Below are positions 1 through 10,399 of a stretch of DNA of 37,605 nucleotides, piece by piece. The notes under the pieces are model-generated. The model was not told the DNA's origin. It was given only the letters and a program-made list of their open reading frames with translations, and made no database searches. This DNA is from Helochares maculicollis (lineage: Eukaryota > Arthropoda > Insecta > Coleoptera > Hydrophilidae), in assembly GCA_033557835.1 (NCBI GenBank), contig JAWQRO010000503.1:1-37605 (forward strand), in the 5' to 3' direction. A program made the translations under genes and the position numbers. The first letter of the stretch is position 1. Each line of letters begins with the position of its first letter.

Positions 1-44
1 TATTATATATATATATATATATACATATATATATAAAAATATAT

Positions 45-100
<56 letters not shown>
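1..100. repeat. (TA)n microsatellite
   Basis: Almost uninterrupted TA dinucleotides with a few A-rich interruptions. A similar TA run closes the other end of the window. Confidence 0.95.
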
Positions 101-103
<3 letters not shown>

Positions 104-547
104 TGCACAGCTAGAACTGTTTCATACCGTCGAATAACATTTATGTATTTACTGATTTCTTTTTTTTATTTTTTCAAAACGTTGATGAGTTTACATCATA
201 ATCCGTTTAATTATTTTAGAAACACGTACAATTAATGACCTATATATAATATGCTCTGCAGTAGTGTTTCACATAAAACGTAGAAAATAAAATTTTTAAT
301 AAAGCATTCTGCCTTGTATTTATTGTTAGTAGTGAATAGTAAGGTTAATAAAATTTAACGAGTTGAGAAAGGATTGTCTTTCTTCTAATATAACCGCTAA
401 ATATCGGGCGTACGAAGGCTGTCAGAAAAATGCGATGACATAACATAAAGCTCGCGCAATTTAGAACAAGCAAAAAATAACGAGATTCATTGAACGATTA
501 TATAATATTATATAATGATAATAATTATATAACAATATAATATTTGC

Positions 548-602
548 ATGAACTTCTTTATGACGCTTTTCTTTGCGGCTATCAGCTTTACTTATACGAT
601 AG
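548..602 (+). CDS. candidate first exon encoding a signal peptide
   Basis: The ATG at 548 opens 18 codons reading MNFFMTLFFAAISFTYTI, a typical eukaryotic signal peptide: short polar start, hydrophobic core, small residues near the end. The exon ends at an AG|GTCAGC donor (GT at 603-604) after one base of the next codon, so in phase 1. Two acceptors further right fit this phase: the exon starting at 730 and the one starting at 2580. Unspliced, the frame would run on only to a stop near 660, giving about 37 residues. The donor is acceptable but not a strong consensus. I do not recognise the family. A first exon of a secreted-peptide or secreted-protein gene is the best reading; a chance hydrophobic ORF in AT-rich DNA is the alternative. 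Confidence 0.45.
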
Positions 603-729
603 GTCAGCTAGAAATCAAAATAGCAAGGGCTAAATTTATTTGTAAGCTAAAATATACTTAATTTAAGTACTCGTTGGTTTTATAAACGATAAGCGTCAAA
701 TGTTTCATCATGCTATTTGTTGAGTGCAG

Positions 730-815
730 CGGCCAATCCAGCGCATCCAGACTGGGGACAAGCCACCCCATTCCGTCGATATCCGTTAGAGCAATTTGGA
801 AACAATTTCTTCTAA
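730..815 (+). CDS. candidate terminal exon of a 46-residue secreted peptide
   Basis: An island much richer in GC than its flanks, preceded by an AG at 728-729. Joined in phase 1 to the exon at 548-602 it reads on without a break to TAA at 813-815, and the junction codon becomes GCG (Ala). The predicted mature part is 28 residues, beginning AANPAHPDWGQ, with an Arg-Arg pair in the middle and ending NNFF. The total is 46 residues. The dibasic pair could be a prohormone-convertase site, which would release an 11-residue C-terminal piece. AATAAA follows at 849-854, as expected for a terminal exon. Family unknown. A second frame across the same bases is also open (ATG at about 710), so the choice of frame rests on the splice fit. 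Confidence 0.4.
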
Positions 816-848
816 TGGTATAATTTAGTAGTTAATGTGGTTTGTAAA

Positions 849-854
849 AATAAA
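849..854 (+). promoter_or_regulatory. candidate poly(A) signal AATAAA after the exon at 730-815
   Basis: Canonical AATAAA 34 nt past the stop codon of the small-peptide exon. The hexamer is common in AT-rich DNA, so it supports the model only by position. Confidence 0.35.
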
Positions 855-2530
855 TGTAATACCAAACCCTACAGCGAGAATTTTAAAACTAGGAATGTTT
901 ATTTAACAAAGAGCTAAAGAGACGAAATAAAATTCTTAAATGTCTGTGGTAAATATAAATATAATGAAGTAAGTGTGCAATTGGTCTATCAAGTCTATCA
1001 ATTCCAATTTCTTATCTATAATCATTTAAATCTATATCACAGCATAAAAGAAATGTAATTATTAGAATTGTTTTGCCACAACTCTCAATAAATTTGCGGG
1101 TCAGAGAACAAAAGTAAGAGATTCAGCTTTCGAGAATAGAATAAATTGATACCATTGATACCAATCTTGCCCAACTTCTTGTTTTCTCTTTCTTCCTGCG
1201 TCTGTCATTGACCACGTTTTTGATGAATTCTTCATCAACACTCCCTCTCTAGTGTTTTTATAAATTTATTTTATTTTTCTTGGTAATCGTTTTTCAACTT
1301 ATATATTTTTTCGTTTTATTGTATTTATTTGTTTGATGACTTGCCCCATTAGCGATTTTGTTTCCAACCAATTTTTTATTTCTAATTTCTACTTATTTCA
1401 CCGTTCGATCAATTAGAAACGTTCAGGTATGTACGACTAAAGTATTTCGTTTAGAGTATTGTTAACCCGTTGAATTATGTTGACTTTATTTGAAGCTCTA
1501 CAGTTTTCAGACTTCCCACGCAGTTGGAAAGTTCCACTACAAAAAGTTTAAAAATTTAGTTTTTATGCCATTTAAAGCGGATATTATGTAAATGTTGACA
1601 TATTTTGGAAATTTTTAAAATGATTCTAGTAAACTTATTGGAAAGTCTATTGATGAACTATTGTTTCAATGCATTTTCAAAAATGAGTCTTTGAAATGAT
1701 TGAAAACATCAACTGCGGAATTCTCGTATTGATCGATAACAAACCAACATCTCCATTTTACAGCATAACTTTTTGTAACTTATAAGAATGAGGATTTGAT
1801 TATTAATAAATCGGTAGAATGATCTAAAGTACTAAATTTACGGCCTTGAGAAATTAGTAAATGTCTGCAGGAATGTTTATTGGAGACACTCCAGATTTTT
1901 TTTATTTTCCATTAACAGTTATGACTCACATTACGGTTCTGCTTTTTTCAGTTAAAGAGTGCAGCCGCCCTCCTTGCACAATTTATTCCTTCTATCTATT
2001 TGTACTATCAATAGTTTCTGACGCTTTTGCAATTTTATGAAACTGCATAATTAAGCCTTAAATTCAAAGTAAATCTTCCTAAAATGGGAAAGCACTTAGC
2101 TCTTTATTTTTAAAGACGAAGCTAAACATTAATATTTTTGCATCTATGATGTATGAATTATGGGCATTTTTATATAAAAAACGCCCACGATGACCTGACT
2201 GCACATGAACCCTTTTTGTAAGAATTCTCAAAAAACAGCAAAATATAAATTCAAATTTTAATGCAACTTTTTATTGTAATATCAACGCGGTTTGAAGAGA
2301 TAACTATTAAATTACATTTAAAAAAACTGGCATAATCCTTTCTTTGCTTTTAAAGGTTTACTGGTTTTCTTATCCATAGCTTCAACGATTTTTATAGATA
2401 AATGCCTTTCTAGATGAGAGATGTGGAACATTTTTATTTTATTTTGAATCGGTGAAAAACCAAAATAGTCTAAATAAGAATTGAGTTTATAGCAAAACAT
2501 TTTTGTTTAAGGATTCTCGGCAACCTCAAC
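855..2530. other. no gene seen; intronic or intergenic
   Basis: AT-rich, with no long open frame on either strand and no recognisable element. If the exon at 548 is spliced to 2580 this is intron. A pyrimidine-rich stretch at about 1165-1255 ends in an AG but is followed by stop codons in all useful frames. Confidence 0.5.
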
Positions 2531-3352
2531 ATGTTTTCTGGATCGCCTATTTTGGTCTTCGCAAGAGCGGCACTTTTAGGTTACTCCAACAAGAAGAATT
2601 CTGACGAGTGCTTAAGGGCTTATGCGAAATGTCCAAGAAACCCTGACGAGCTAGTGGATTATTTAAACAACTACAATGGAGGGTTTTTCCGCTACTTTGG
2701 CGGCCTTCAGATGCAGGGACCGTACAATCCTTCGTACCTTCAGCAGCAACTCAACCAACTTGGGCCCTACCAGCAACAACTTCTGCAGCAGTACCAAAAT
2801 GTGCAAAATAGATACCAGCGATATCCTCAAAATTCCGTCGCCCAAAAACGAATTCAAAATAGACCAAATGCAAACGTTGTTGAACAGAGTTTAGAACAAG
2901 ATCTCCCGGATAGGAGGGCCAAAACATGGAAATTCCCGGATCATTCCAACACTTTGATATTTTATGGAAAAGAAAACGATTATAAGACCATACCGGGACG
3001 GCTAAACTACCGCAAGGGAAATTCGTTAAAATTTGAAAGCTCACAAGATTTTCAGAAAACGCAATCCTTCAAAAATGTACAAGGTCTTAAAAGTGTGCAA
3101 GACTTCAAAAATATACAAGGCTTTCAAAATTTACAAAGTGTACAAGGCATTCAAAATTTAAAAGGCCCGCAAAATTTGCAAAGTTTTCAAAACTTACAAA
3201 ATCTTCAAAATGCACAAAGAATTCAAAACGCACAAAGTCAACCGCAAGCGACGCGCAACTTGAGGCACAGGCAGCTTTTGCAAAACCAACAGCAAGTAGC
3301 TGTTCATTATCCAGACCGCACCGGAACGGGGGAGCTAGTTTTGGACTTATAG
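2531..3352 (+). CDS. Q/N-rich low-complexity protein with hexapeptide repeat, probably secreted; true exon start likely 2580
   Basis: An open frame of 273 codons from the ATG at 2531 to the TAG at 3350-3352. It is by far the longest frame outside onecut and less AT-rich than its flanks. The first part has two cysteines (DECLRAYAKC), then Gln-rich sequence (PSYLQQQLNQL, YQQQLLQQYQ), then charged sequence, then about 11 copies of a six-residue unit of the form (Q/K)-N-x-Q-x-hydrophobic (codons about 171-238). It ends GTGELVLDL. Residues 1-16 overlap a pyrimidine-rich tract ending in AG at 2578-2579. Splicing there, from the phase-1 signal-peptide exon at 548-602, would replace them and give a 275-residue secreted protein. 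No known family recognised. Starting at the ATG itself is the alternative. Confidence 0.7.
   Translation: MFSGSPILVFARAALLGYSNKKNSDECLRAYAKCPRNPDELVDYLNNYNGGFFRYFGGLQMQGPYNPSYLQQQLNQLGPYQQQLLQQYQNVQNRYQRYPQNSVAQKRIQNRPNANVVEQSLEQDLPDRRAKTWKFPDHSNTLIFYGKENDYKTIPGRLNYRKGNSLKFESSQDFQKTQSFKNVQGLKSVQDFKNIQGFQNLQSVQGIQNLKGPQNLQSFQNLQNLQNAQRIQNAQSQPQATRNLRHRQLLQNQQQVAVHYPDRTGTGELVLDL
3041..3246 (+). repeat. 18-nt coding minisatellite (hexapeptide repeat)
   Basis: About 11 degenerate 18-nt units. Successive units read QKTQSF, KNVQGL, KSVQDF, KNIQGF, QNLQSV, QGIQNL and so on. The frame is kept although the nucleotides have diverged, which suggests the protein repeat has been maintained. Confidence 0.8.
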
Positions 3353-3362
3353 ACTAAAGAAT

Positions 3363-3368
3363 AATAAA
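3363..3368 (+). promoter_or_regulatory. poly(A) signal AATAAA of the Q/N-rich gene
   Basis: Canonical hexamer 11 nt after the stop codon, followed by T-rich sequence about 10-25 nt further on. The 3'UTR would be very short. Confidence 0.55.
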
Positions 3369-5528
3369 TCATAGGCCATTTTTTTAAATATTTCTTTAAT
3401 CAATGCTATTTCTACAGAATTGTGTATTTTCGCGACAACACGATTACACTCTGATGGGATATGATATTGCCATTTTTACACGTTTTCTATTGCACTAAAA
3501 ATATATTGTATAAGTGACCAATCAATGTACTTTGTGAGAACATAAAGTTTTGGGTCCAAAATTTCTGACGTCAACAGAACCGTTGCTCTATAAGTTTTCA
3601 ACATGTTTTTTGAAGTAGTTTTGAACATTTGGGAGTGAATCAAACAATTGTGATTAAAAATAAAAAGTGGACTATCAATAGGCGGTTAAACAACCATAAC
3701 AGTAACTAAAAATCTGTTGATCAAGAAAACAATAGTCAAGATCCTGAAAACAGCTACTGATCAAAAGGCTATTGATGGAACGAAGATTAGCTTAAGATAT
3801 TGATGAAAAGCCTGTTGATCAAAAGACGGTTCATCAATTTGTCGGCTGAATAGCTTTCAGTCAAAATATCCTAGACCAAAAGGTTATTGATCAATAGATA
3901 AATAGTTGACTGACACACAAAAATGGATTTTTGTTAAAAATCCGTTACTTGTAAAAACTGCTATGCAAAATTTAATTGACAGTTAATAAGATGCTAATGG
4001 TCAATCAGCAAACGGAAACTTAAAAGGTGGACAATCGAAAACAGGTAATCAAAATATTGTGAGCGTGACATATTGATCCGACTTTGAAACTAAAACTAGC
4101 TTGAAAACTATAAAGCAAAGATTTTTGACGCAGTTATCTGTAAATAAAAATGTGAAAGATGAGGAAAAACTTGAACTCAAAATAGGAAACAATAGCTATA
4201 AAAAGTGCAACATCGTGCAAATCATTACAGTACACACAGTATCGGTTGCTGTTAGCCTCTAAATTCTGTGAAATTTTGTTAAAATAATCAAATGAATGCA
4301 CAGCAACCTGCAAAAATTGACACAACTGAGGCTGTTTCCTACATTTTGACTTTCACCTCAATTGTTCTATGAGTATTAAATGTCAATTATGCACATAACT
4401 TGGTATGTACAGGTATTGGCTATAGTCCAGTGGTGTTTGGTGAGAGAAAATAACATGTCTAAAATTGTTTCGCGGTTAGGCTAAATGAATTACGATGAAC
4501 AATGAACAGGAGGAGTCCAAAACTAATTGAAAATATTTTTTGAAAATATAGACAGGAAAATGGGAATCAACGGAAAAACCGCACGTCAAAAAAATGGGAT
4601 CAAAAATTGTGATTTGATTGAAATATCCATATAAAATTGAACGCAAAAGTCTGTTGAGAAAACATCAAAAATTAGGTATTAAATAGTGAATTATAGAATA
4701 ATGTGATTTAAGGAAATAGGCGCAAAGGGCAAAAACGAACCAATGACGCCCAAAAAGGTTTTACATAAATCTACGTAAAAAGTCGGGCGAAAGTGTTCAA
4801 GTCTAATAATTACATCAAATTCGACTTGGTGAAGGATAAAAATTAGGAAACAGCTTGTAGCGAAAAATGAGGAAACAATTTGAAACAAAACATTCCGAAA
4901 CAAAAAGTTTTACTATTAAACATCCTATTTTCTCTTGCCCAACATCGTACATGTTGAAAACTTACCAGACTACAATTAACTATCCCAAAGTACATGGGAT
5001 AACACCTTTATCTAACTAAATATGATATAAAATGACTAGAAATTAACTATGACAGAAAGACAAAGTGCTGACTAGACTTAAAACATTCTACATGGTATTA
5101 AGGCATTTTGTGACACCCAATGCTGTCACTAGGTTATTTTTTTCATGATTCTTTTTCTTTTCTATAAATTATCAATAAATACATACTGATTTAACATAAC
5201 ATTTTTTGCATCTGTATACATATAAGCTATCTCATTTCATTTTATAAATAAAGCTACTTATAAATTTTTGCTTCAAAAAATTTACAGAAAAAATGTCGTT
5301 TACGAAAAGTTCAATCAGTAGCAAAAAGGGTTTTCCTGATATTTGCATTGTTATTGATGAAATATATTATTTATCTCATATATTTACATATATATTTTAA
5401 CAACCAGTTATATTAAATAAGTTTTCTTTAATTCTCTCGAGGTTCATTTTTTTTAATACAAATTTCACTAAGAAAAAAATAATAACAACTTGGTCTTCCG
5501 TTCGTTCGTTTTTTACACTTCGATACCA
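3369..5528. other. intergenic; degenerate TTGATCAAAA-type repeats at about 3640-4080
   Basis: No gene seen. From about 3640 to 4080 short related strings recur at irregular spacing (GTTGATCAAAA, CTATTGATC, GGTTATTGATC). They look like a decayed short tandem array. The remainder is AT-rich and unremarkable. Confidence 0.45.
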
Positions 5529-5566
5529 CTTGAATCGCCTCACGGCTCGCCGTGAGGCGTGTCAAG
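5529..5566. other. GC-rich perfect hairpin in AT-rich DNA
   Basis: CGCCTCACGG (5536-5545), a four-base loop CTCG, then CCGTGAGGCG (5550-5559): a perfect 10-bp stem with eight G-C pairs. After a 2x2 mismatch the stem extends by CTTGA/TCAAG (5529-5533 with 5562-5566). It lies on the 3' side of onecut. On the minus strand it starts 22 nt after an AATAAA at 5593-5588, so it could mark the end of a long onecut 3'UTR. Confidence 0.7.
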
Positions 5567-5587
5567 AACCATCGATAATTCGTTAAT

Positions 5588-5593
5588 TTTATT
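5588..5593 (-). promoter_or_regulatory. onecut: candidate distal poly(A) signal of onecut
   Basis: AATAAA on the minus strand about 1.7 kb past the onecut stop, just before the GC hairpin. Support is positional only. Confidence 0.25.
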
Positions 5594-6444
5594 ATCGTCA
5601 CCGTCAAACCTTTTAGATACTTTTTTTGCGAAACTAAACTTAATTTCTTCCACTGCTAAACCAAACCAGTAGGTTTAAAGTACAAAAAATGTTAAATTTA
5701 TAAGTACACCGGGTTACCGCATACCTTGGAAGACTTTTTCAAAAAATTTTTGAAAAAACTCGTGATTCGAACATTTTGAAATAATGACTGGAACATTTTG
5801 AACGCTTAAATCTTTTGATATGTGTAAACGAAATGTTTACGTGGCTTAATGTCCATTTGTTATTAATAAAACTAACGAATTATGACGCTCCTTTGCTTAA
5901 GTAACGTTCATTGGTCTTATTTTTGGTTTTACAACTACATAATACTATAGATTTATCACAACTGTTTTCCCGTTATTTTCTTAATATGTACAAACAAATT
6001 CACAATCGACACTCACAATAAAACGATAAATATAGATATTCAAAATTAGATAACGAAAGAGTGGTTCAAAAATTGTCGAAAAATATACTCTTGTTTTCAA
6101 AACAAAATTGCACGATCACCACACTTCTACATCATGTAAAGCTAACGGAAAGCAGTTATGATAAAGTAGTTTACATAATTATTATTGTAAATCAATTTGC
6201 GACGCATATTTACAAATTCATTAAAAACTAAGTAAATAAATAAAATAAATAATGGTAACAGAAGGAACCTAAAGTAATTTAGGAATGTTTAAATATGGAA
6301 AATTTTACAGACTAGACTAAATTCACATTTCTCCTAATTTTTCTTAATTGTTATTATTTTTAACTTTTTTTCTTTTACTTTGTTTTTTTTTGAAAATAAC
6401 TTTTATATTAGAATTTTTTAAAAAACAAAAAAAAAAAGGAATTA

Positions 6445-6450
6445 TTTATT
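6445..6450 (-). promoter_or_regulatory. onecut: candidate proximal poly(A) signal of onecut
   Basis: On the minus strand AATAAA is followed closely by a run of about 12 T and further T-rich sequence (plus strand 6411-6440 is A-rich), resembling a hexamer plus downstream U-rich element. It would give a 3'UTR of about 820 nt. The stretch 6451-7271 has no competing gene and is best read as 3'UTR. Confidence 0.4.
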
Positions 6451-7271
6451 ACACTACGGTAGTATAGTACAATGAAATAATTCGTAAAAAATATTTTGGT
6501 ACAAACTAGGTGCTCTTTGGGCACTCCGCCTTGCCCGCCGACTTTAGCAGAATCAACTGTTCACACAAAAAATTAAAAATTTGATAAATTTTTGTACACG
6601 ATCTTCTCTTCTTCATCTAGTTCTAAAATATAGATTACTTGTGCTAAAATATAAACTTTTTTTGTTTTTTACTTCTTTATCAAAATATATTGTATTTTGA
6701 TATATAATACATGGTTTTTTTGTGATGAAAGTTTAATTCTTAGTATTTGACCCGATTGCACCTATATTATCGGACTCTTTTATACTTCAGCTGCTTAGGG
6801 TCGAAATTTGGTTTTAAAAAAGTTCCTTGATTCCGTCTTCCAAAATTTCAACCCTAACTGAGCGATTTGTTTCAATGAGATCACAGTTAAACTAATCTTA
6901 TCGTAAATATAAGATACAACTAATAAATAAATAAAAACAAGTAGAAAAACAAATATTTCAATAAATTAACGTGCACAAAAGTAATAAATAAGTCAAATAA
7001 CACAACTATCTTCCTATTTACAAGGCTTCCTTAAACGAAGCAAATTTAAGTACTGGAATGCAATTTTAACATCACAATCGTTTGGTGGAAAAAAGTATCT
7101 TAAAGTCATGGTCATGATACGGGGACCTCTTTCGACCCATTTGGACTATGTCTTCGATTCCAGGTCAAATACCTTGAAGTCGGTGGGACTAAATTTTTAA
7201 TCTAATATCTAGGAACGCCGTCACTTTGAAAGTGTTCACAGCATCAACAAATGACGGTCACGGAACGCATG

Positions 7272-7517
7272 TCACAACACATCATCTTGGTCATCTACGT
7301 CATTGTCTAAATCGCCATCTTGATCCGGGTCATCTCCTTCCATGCCGGGCGACATCTGCTGATGGATTATTGTGGTGGTTGTCTTGGGATCCTCATCTTT
7401 CCATTTATCCATCGACCTCCTCCTGGCATTCATAAAGAAATTGCCTACTGTCGTCGGTTCCAGCCCGAGCTGCCTCGCGATCGTTACCTGCATTTCCTTA
7501 GACGGCCTCTTCGTTTC
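7272..7517 (-). CDS. onecut: onecut, last coding exon (homeodomain helices 2-3 and C-terminus)
   Basis: Begins after a TTTCCAG acceptor (AG at 7519-7518) in phase 0 and encodes 81 residues to the stop at 7272. It starts ETKRPSKEMQ and contains the recognition helix NFFMNARRRS. Phe at homeodomain position 48 and Met at position 50 are the diagnostic pair of the ONECUT class, where other homeodomains have Trp48; Asn51 is kept. The tail is Thr-rich, then strongly acidic (many Asp), and ends DDQDDVL. The protein is a nuclear DNA-binding regulator that uses CUT and homeodomain together; the fly and vertebrate relatives act in neuronal, and in vertebrates also hepatic and pancreatic, differentiation. 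Downstream is the presumed 3'UTR. Confidence 0.96.
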   Translation of the reverse strand, partial: ETKRPSKEMQVTIARQLGLEPTTVGNFFMNARRRSMDKWKDEDPKTTTTIIHQQMSPGMEGDDPDQDGDLDNDVDDQDDVL

Positions 7518-7759
7518 CTGGAAAGCAATTTGATTTATTTAGGAAGGAAATTAGAAAATTGCCTGGGAAATGTATGTCAAATATCTGTTTTAGCTAAATA
7601 AAGATTGTTAATGCGATTCGTTTCGCAAACTTCACATTAGCGTGAAGATTTGGGTTTCTGGAGGTTTTAGGAGTCGTATCAATTTTTGAAGTGAAACTGT
7701 TATTTAGAAACACTTTCGACTTTACTCTTCAATATTTTATCTACATAATACAAAACCAT

Positions 7760-8350
7760 TGGCTATTCCAAAGATATGGTTTGATGAATTTGTTCGTAAG
7801 GATTACGTACTGTTTGGTACTGCAAACATACTTAATGCTCAGGAACGTCGTAGTATAAGGCACGGAGTTGTGAATCTCTTGGGCTTTCTATACTTTTTTA
7901 AACAGACTTGTCTGTTTAATCGTGACAACGTATCCAAACTAGTTCAATTGACACTCCAGAATTGTTACCTCTACCGGGTCCACTTGGGGTTCTGTTCTAT
8001 ATTCTTCGTTTGTCTAATCTGAGCTTCCTTTGTATACTTCTCAAAACTTCTCGTTTGCATTTTGCTTACTTTACTTTGTCTTTCATTAGTTGTCCAAGAT
8101 ACTCATTGCTGTGTATATGTATTGGTGTTAATACGGTACGCTTGTTCATTGTTTATCTTTGCAGGATGTGATTCTCCAAATTACTCTTTATGTTTTTTCT
8201 GATACTTGAATGGGTCGACTTGCCCTACATATTTTCAGTCTATCATTATATTGTGTTTCTTACTCCCATTTTCCCCCACCAATGTTTTTGTAGTTTCTGT
8301 GTTCCATTGTATATGTAATTGTTTGACTTATATCTGGTACCCAAAAAAGT
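7760..8350 (-). mobile_element. LINE relic, 3' part of reverse-transcriptase ORF
   Basis: Read on the minus strand in shifting frames, the stretch matches the C-terminal region of insect endonuclease/reverse-transcriptase LINEs. VLRSIQRKLRLDKRRI is followed by PQVDPVEVTILECQLN and FGYVV, resembling the family pattern of an Arg-rich segment, then an Ile/Val-rich segment, then QLxWFGHVxRM. Stops and frameshifts make it dead. It lies in onecut intron 2 and belongs with the minus-strand LINE piece at 11.0-11.8 kb. Confidence 0.65.
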
Positions 8351-8759
8351 TTGTGCGGTTTTGATGGAAAAATTGATTGGAAGCTAGTATGACACTATTA
8401 TTTAGCCAAGTGATCATCATCGCACTCAATACCTGTCTACCAACACAACGCCAATTTTTTAAGGCCAAGATTGTAGAAATTTTTAGAACCAAAAATTGGT
8501 GGACATCAACTCAAAGTATTTTTGTTTGATGCAATTGTCAACATACAGCAACAATTAATACTCACTTCGTGAAATGTCAGAAAAATAAAGTGGTTGCTGT
8601 ACGAGCAACGGCTTTTATATTTTGTATACAGGCAAAAATGAGTGCCATTAAGGAAATGTGAAAGTTCAACAAAAATCTCACATGGAGTTTCTTAAGCTAG
8701 AAGAATCAAACAAACAGCAGCATCAGTAACCTAGTTCAAACAAGTGTAGGTCCATGGGT

Positions 8760-9560
8760 AAGAAACAAATACATTATCTAGTAGATGTCCAATGACAGAA
8801 AGATGCTTAATTAAAAGAAATCAAAATTCATTAAAGGTAAAACTGGTACCATCAAAAGATGTAGTAAAATAGCTGAAGAATAACAATAGGAAGAAAAAGC
8901 TTCAGGTTTTGATCTTACTACAGGAGAGATACTCAAGCTGCTTCCAAGAAAAGGTACTATACTGCTAACATTTCCAATAAATTCGTCATTCAGATTAAGA
9001 TACGTTCTCTCTATCTGGAAACCAACAGAAGTGATTATGCCACAAAAAACTGGAAAATCCCTTAACGACGCTGATGCCAGTTATCTCAGAATTTTTTGAG
9101 AAACTTTTGCTTAAGAGATTGACACCTTTGATGGAATGTAACAAATTGATCCCAGGCTACCAATTCTGGTTTCGACAAAAACACTGTATAGTAGACCAAG
9201 TACAGAAGATTACTGATATAATAGAGAAAGCCCTTGAGAAAAAACAAAAAAGTTCAACTTTATATCTAGACGAAGCACAGGCTTTCGATAAGGTGTGGTA
9301 TGAAGGCCTGACTCACAAATTAAATTAATAACTACCCAAGCAGAATATGGCAATATTGACTTCTTACTGTACTGAAAGGACATTTAGTTTCAATCAAGAA
9401 GATGAATTGTATCGAGGACATTTTCAAGCAATAATTTTTATTGTCTTCAAAACAACAATCTCACACGAATGCCTCCCCAAGATGGCTTCTGTTTTTGGCA
9501 ATGAAACATCACATCAGCAAACAATTTATCTGAAGTATGGGGAATCCAAACAAAGACGGA
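8760..9560 (+). mobile_element. jockey-type LINE fragment (reverse transcriptase, 5' half)
   Basis: The frame at about 8893 reads KKASGFDLTTGEILKLLPRKG, and after a frameshift near 9065 the second frame reads VISEFFEKLLLKRLTPL, LIPGYQFWFRQKH, DQVQKITDIIEKALEK and LDEAQAFDKVWYEGLTHKL. These are blocks 1-4 of jockey-clade reverse transcriptase (APGFDLITGEIL, PVLSKLFEKLLLKRL, FGFRxxHST, LDVxQAFDKVWHEGL). Sequence up to about 9470 resembles the region just after the LDVxQAFDKVW block. The YADD catalytic block and everything after it are missing. It is a 5'- and 3'-truncated, inactive copy inserted in onecut intron 2. Confidence 0.85.
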
Positions 9561-9569
9561 CTTAGCGAC

Positions 9570-10265
9570 GATCTAAGAACATGTTCACCAAAAACCGCAG
9601 TCACCCGAGAACACATTCATGCTGTATATGACCTCATCATAGACATGCGTCATCTCAAGAGATTGAGGCTCGATTGGGCATTTCAAACACTACAATTTAA
9701 AACATCTTTCATGTAGAATTGTGCATAAAAATTGGTTTTCTCTTGGATACCACATCTTTTGATGGACGAACAAAAACGAACTAGGAAAAATTGGGGTCAA
9801 AAACTCTAAAAAAGTTTGATGAGTGGTCATGAATTGTAGGTTTATTCATATGAACCAGCAAATAAATGCCAGTCGACTATGGTTTGGATGTTCTAAGTTG
9901 AAGAAAATCCGACAAGTCATCCGTCCTCAAAGTGTGTCCAAGAATATGATCGGGACATTTGTCTCGTAAGCAGTTCACGTAGCACCAATTCCTTTTGAAG
10001 ATGGAAAAACAGTTCTGATTGATAGAAAACCATTTAGCTGCCACAAAACGTTGAAATATTAAAGCTATCCTTCATACAGTCCCGACCTAATCTCCAATGA
10101 TTATTTTACTTTGCCAAATATCAAGATCAGATTGCGTGGTCATAGATTCCAGTCACAAAAAGAACCAGTCGATACGTTTAAAAATGCAGCTTGGACTGTG
10201 CTGCCAAACAAGAGCAATGACTGCTTCCAGAGTTGATTCAAGGGAATGCAAAAGTGCATTATAAT
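9570..10265 (+). mobile_element. mariner transposase pseudogene
   Basis: Conceptual translation in several frames gives mariner landmarks in order: VTREHIHAVYDLIIDMRH (N-terminal helix-turn-helix region), LLMDEQKRTRKNWGQK (LTxEQKxxRxxW block), YSYEPANKCQS and VWMF (the YxYxPETKxQSxVWVF block), then YSPDLISNDYF (C-terminal catalytic SPDLAPxDxF), KIRLRGHRF, and FKGMQKCI near the end. Many stops and frameshifts; no intact terminal repeats recognised. It directly follows the jockey fragment. Confidence 0.85.
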
Positions 10266-10399
10266 CATCGTAGATCTAAATCTAGTAGATATTTTATTCT
10301 ATCTCTCTATATAAAGTTTAAAAAACAAAGCTCGCATCGTTTCCCAACCATGATCATTTTTCTCCAGATCACTATCGCTGCATCAAATTTAGTGCTGTC

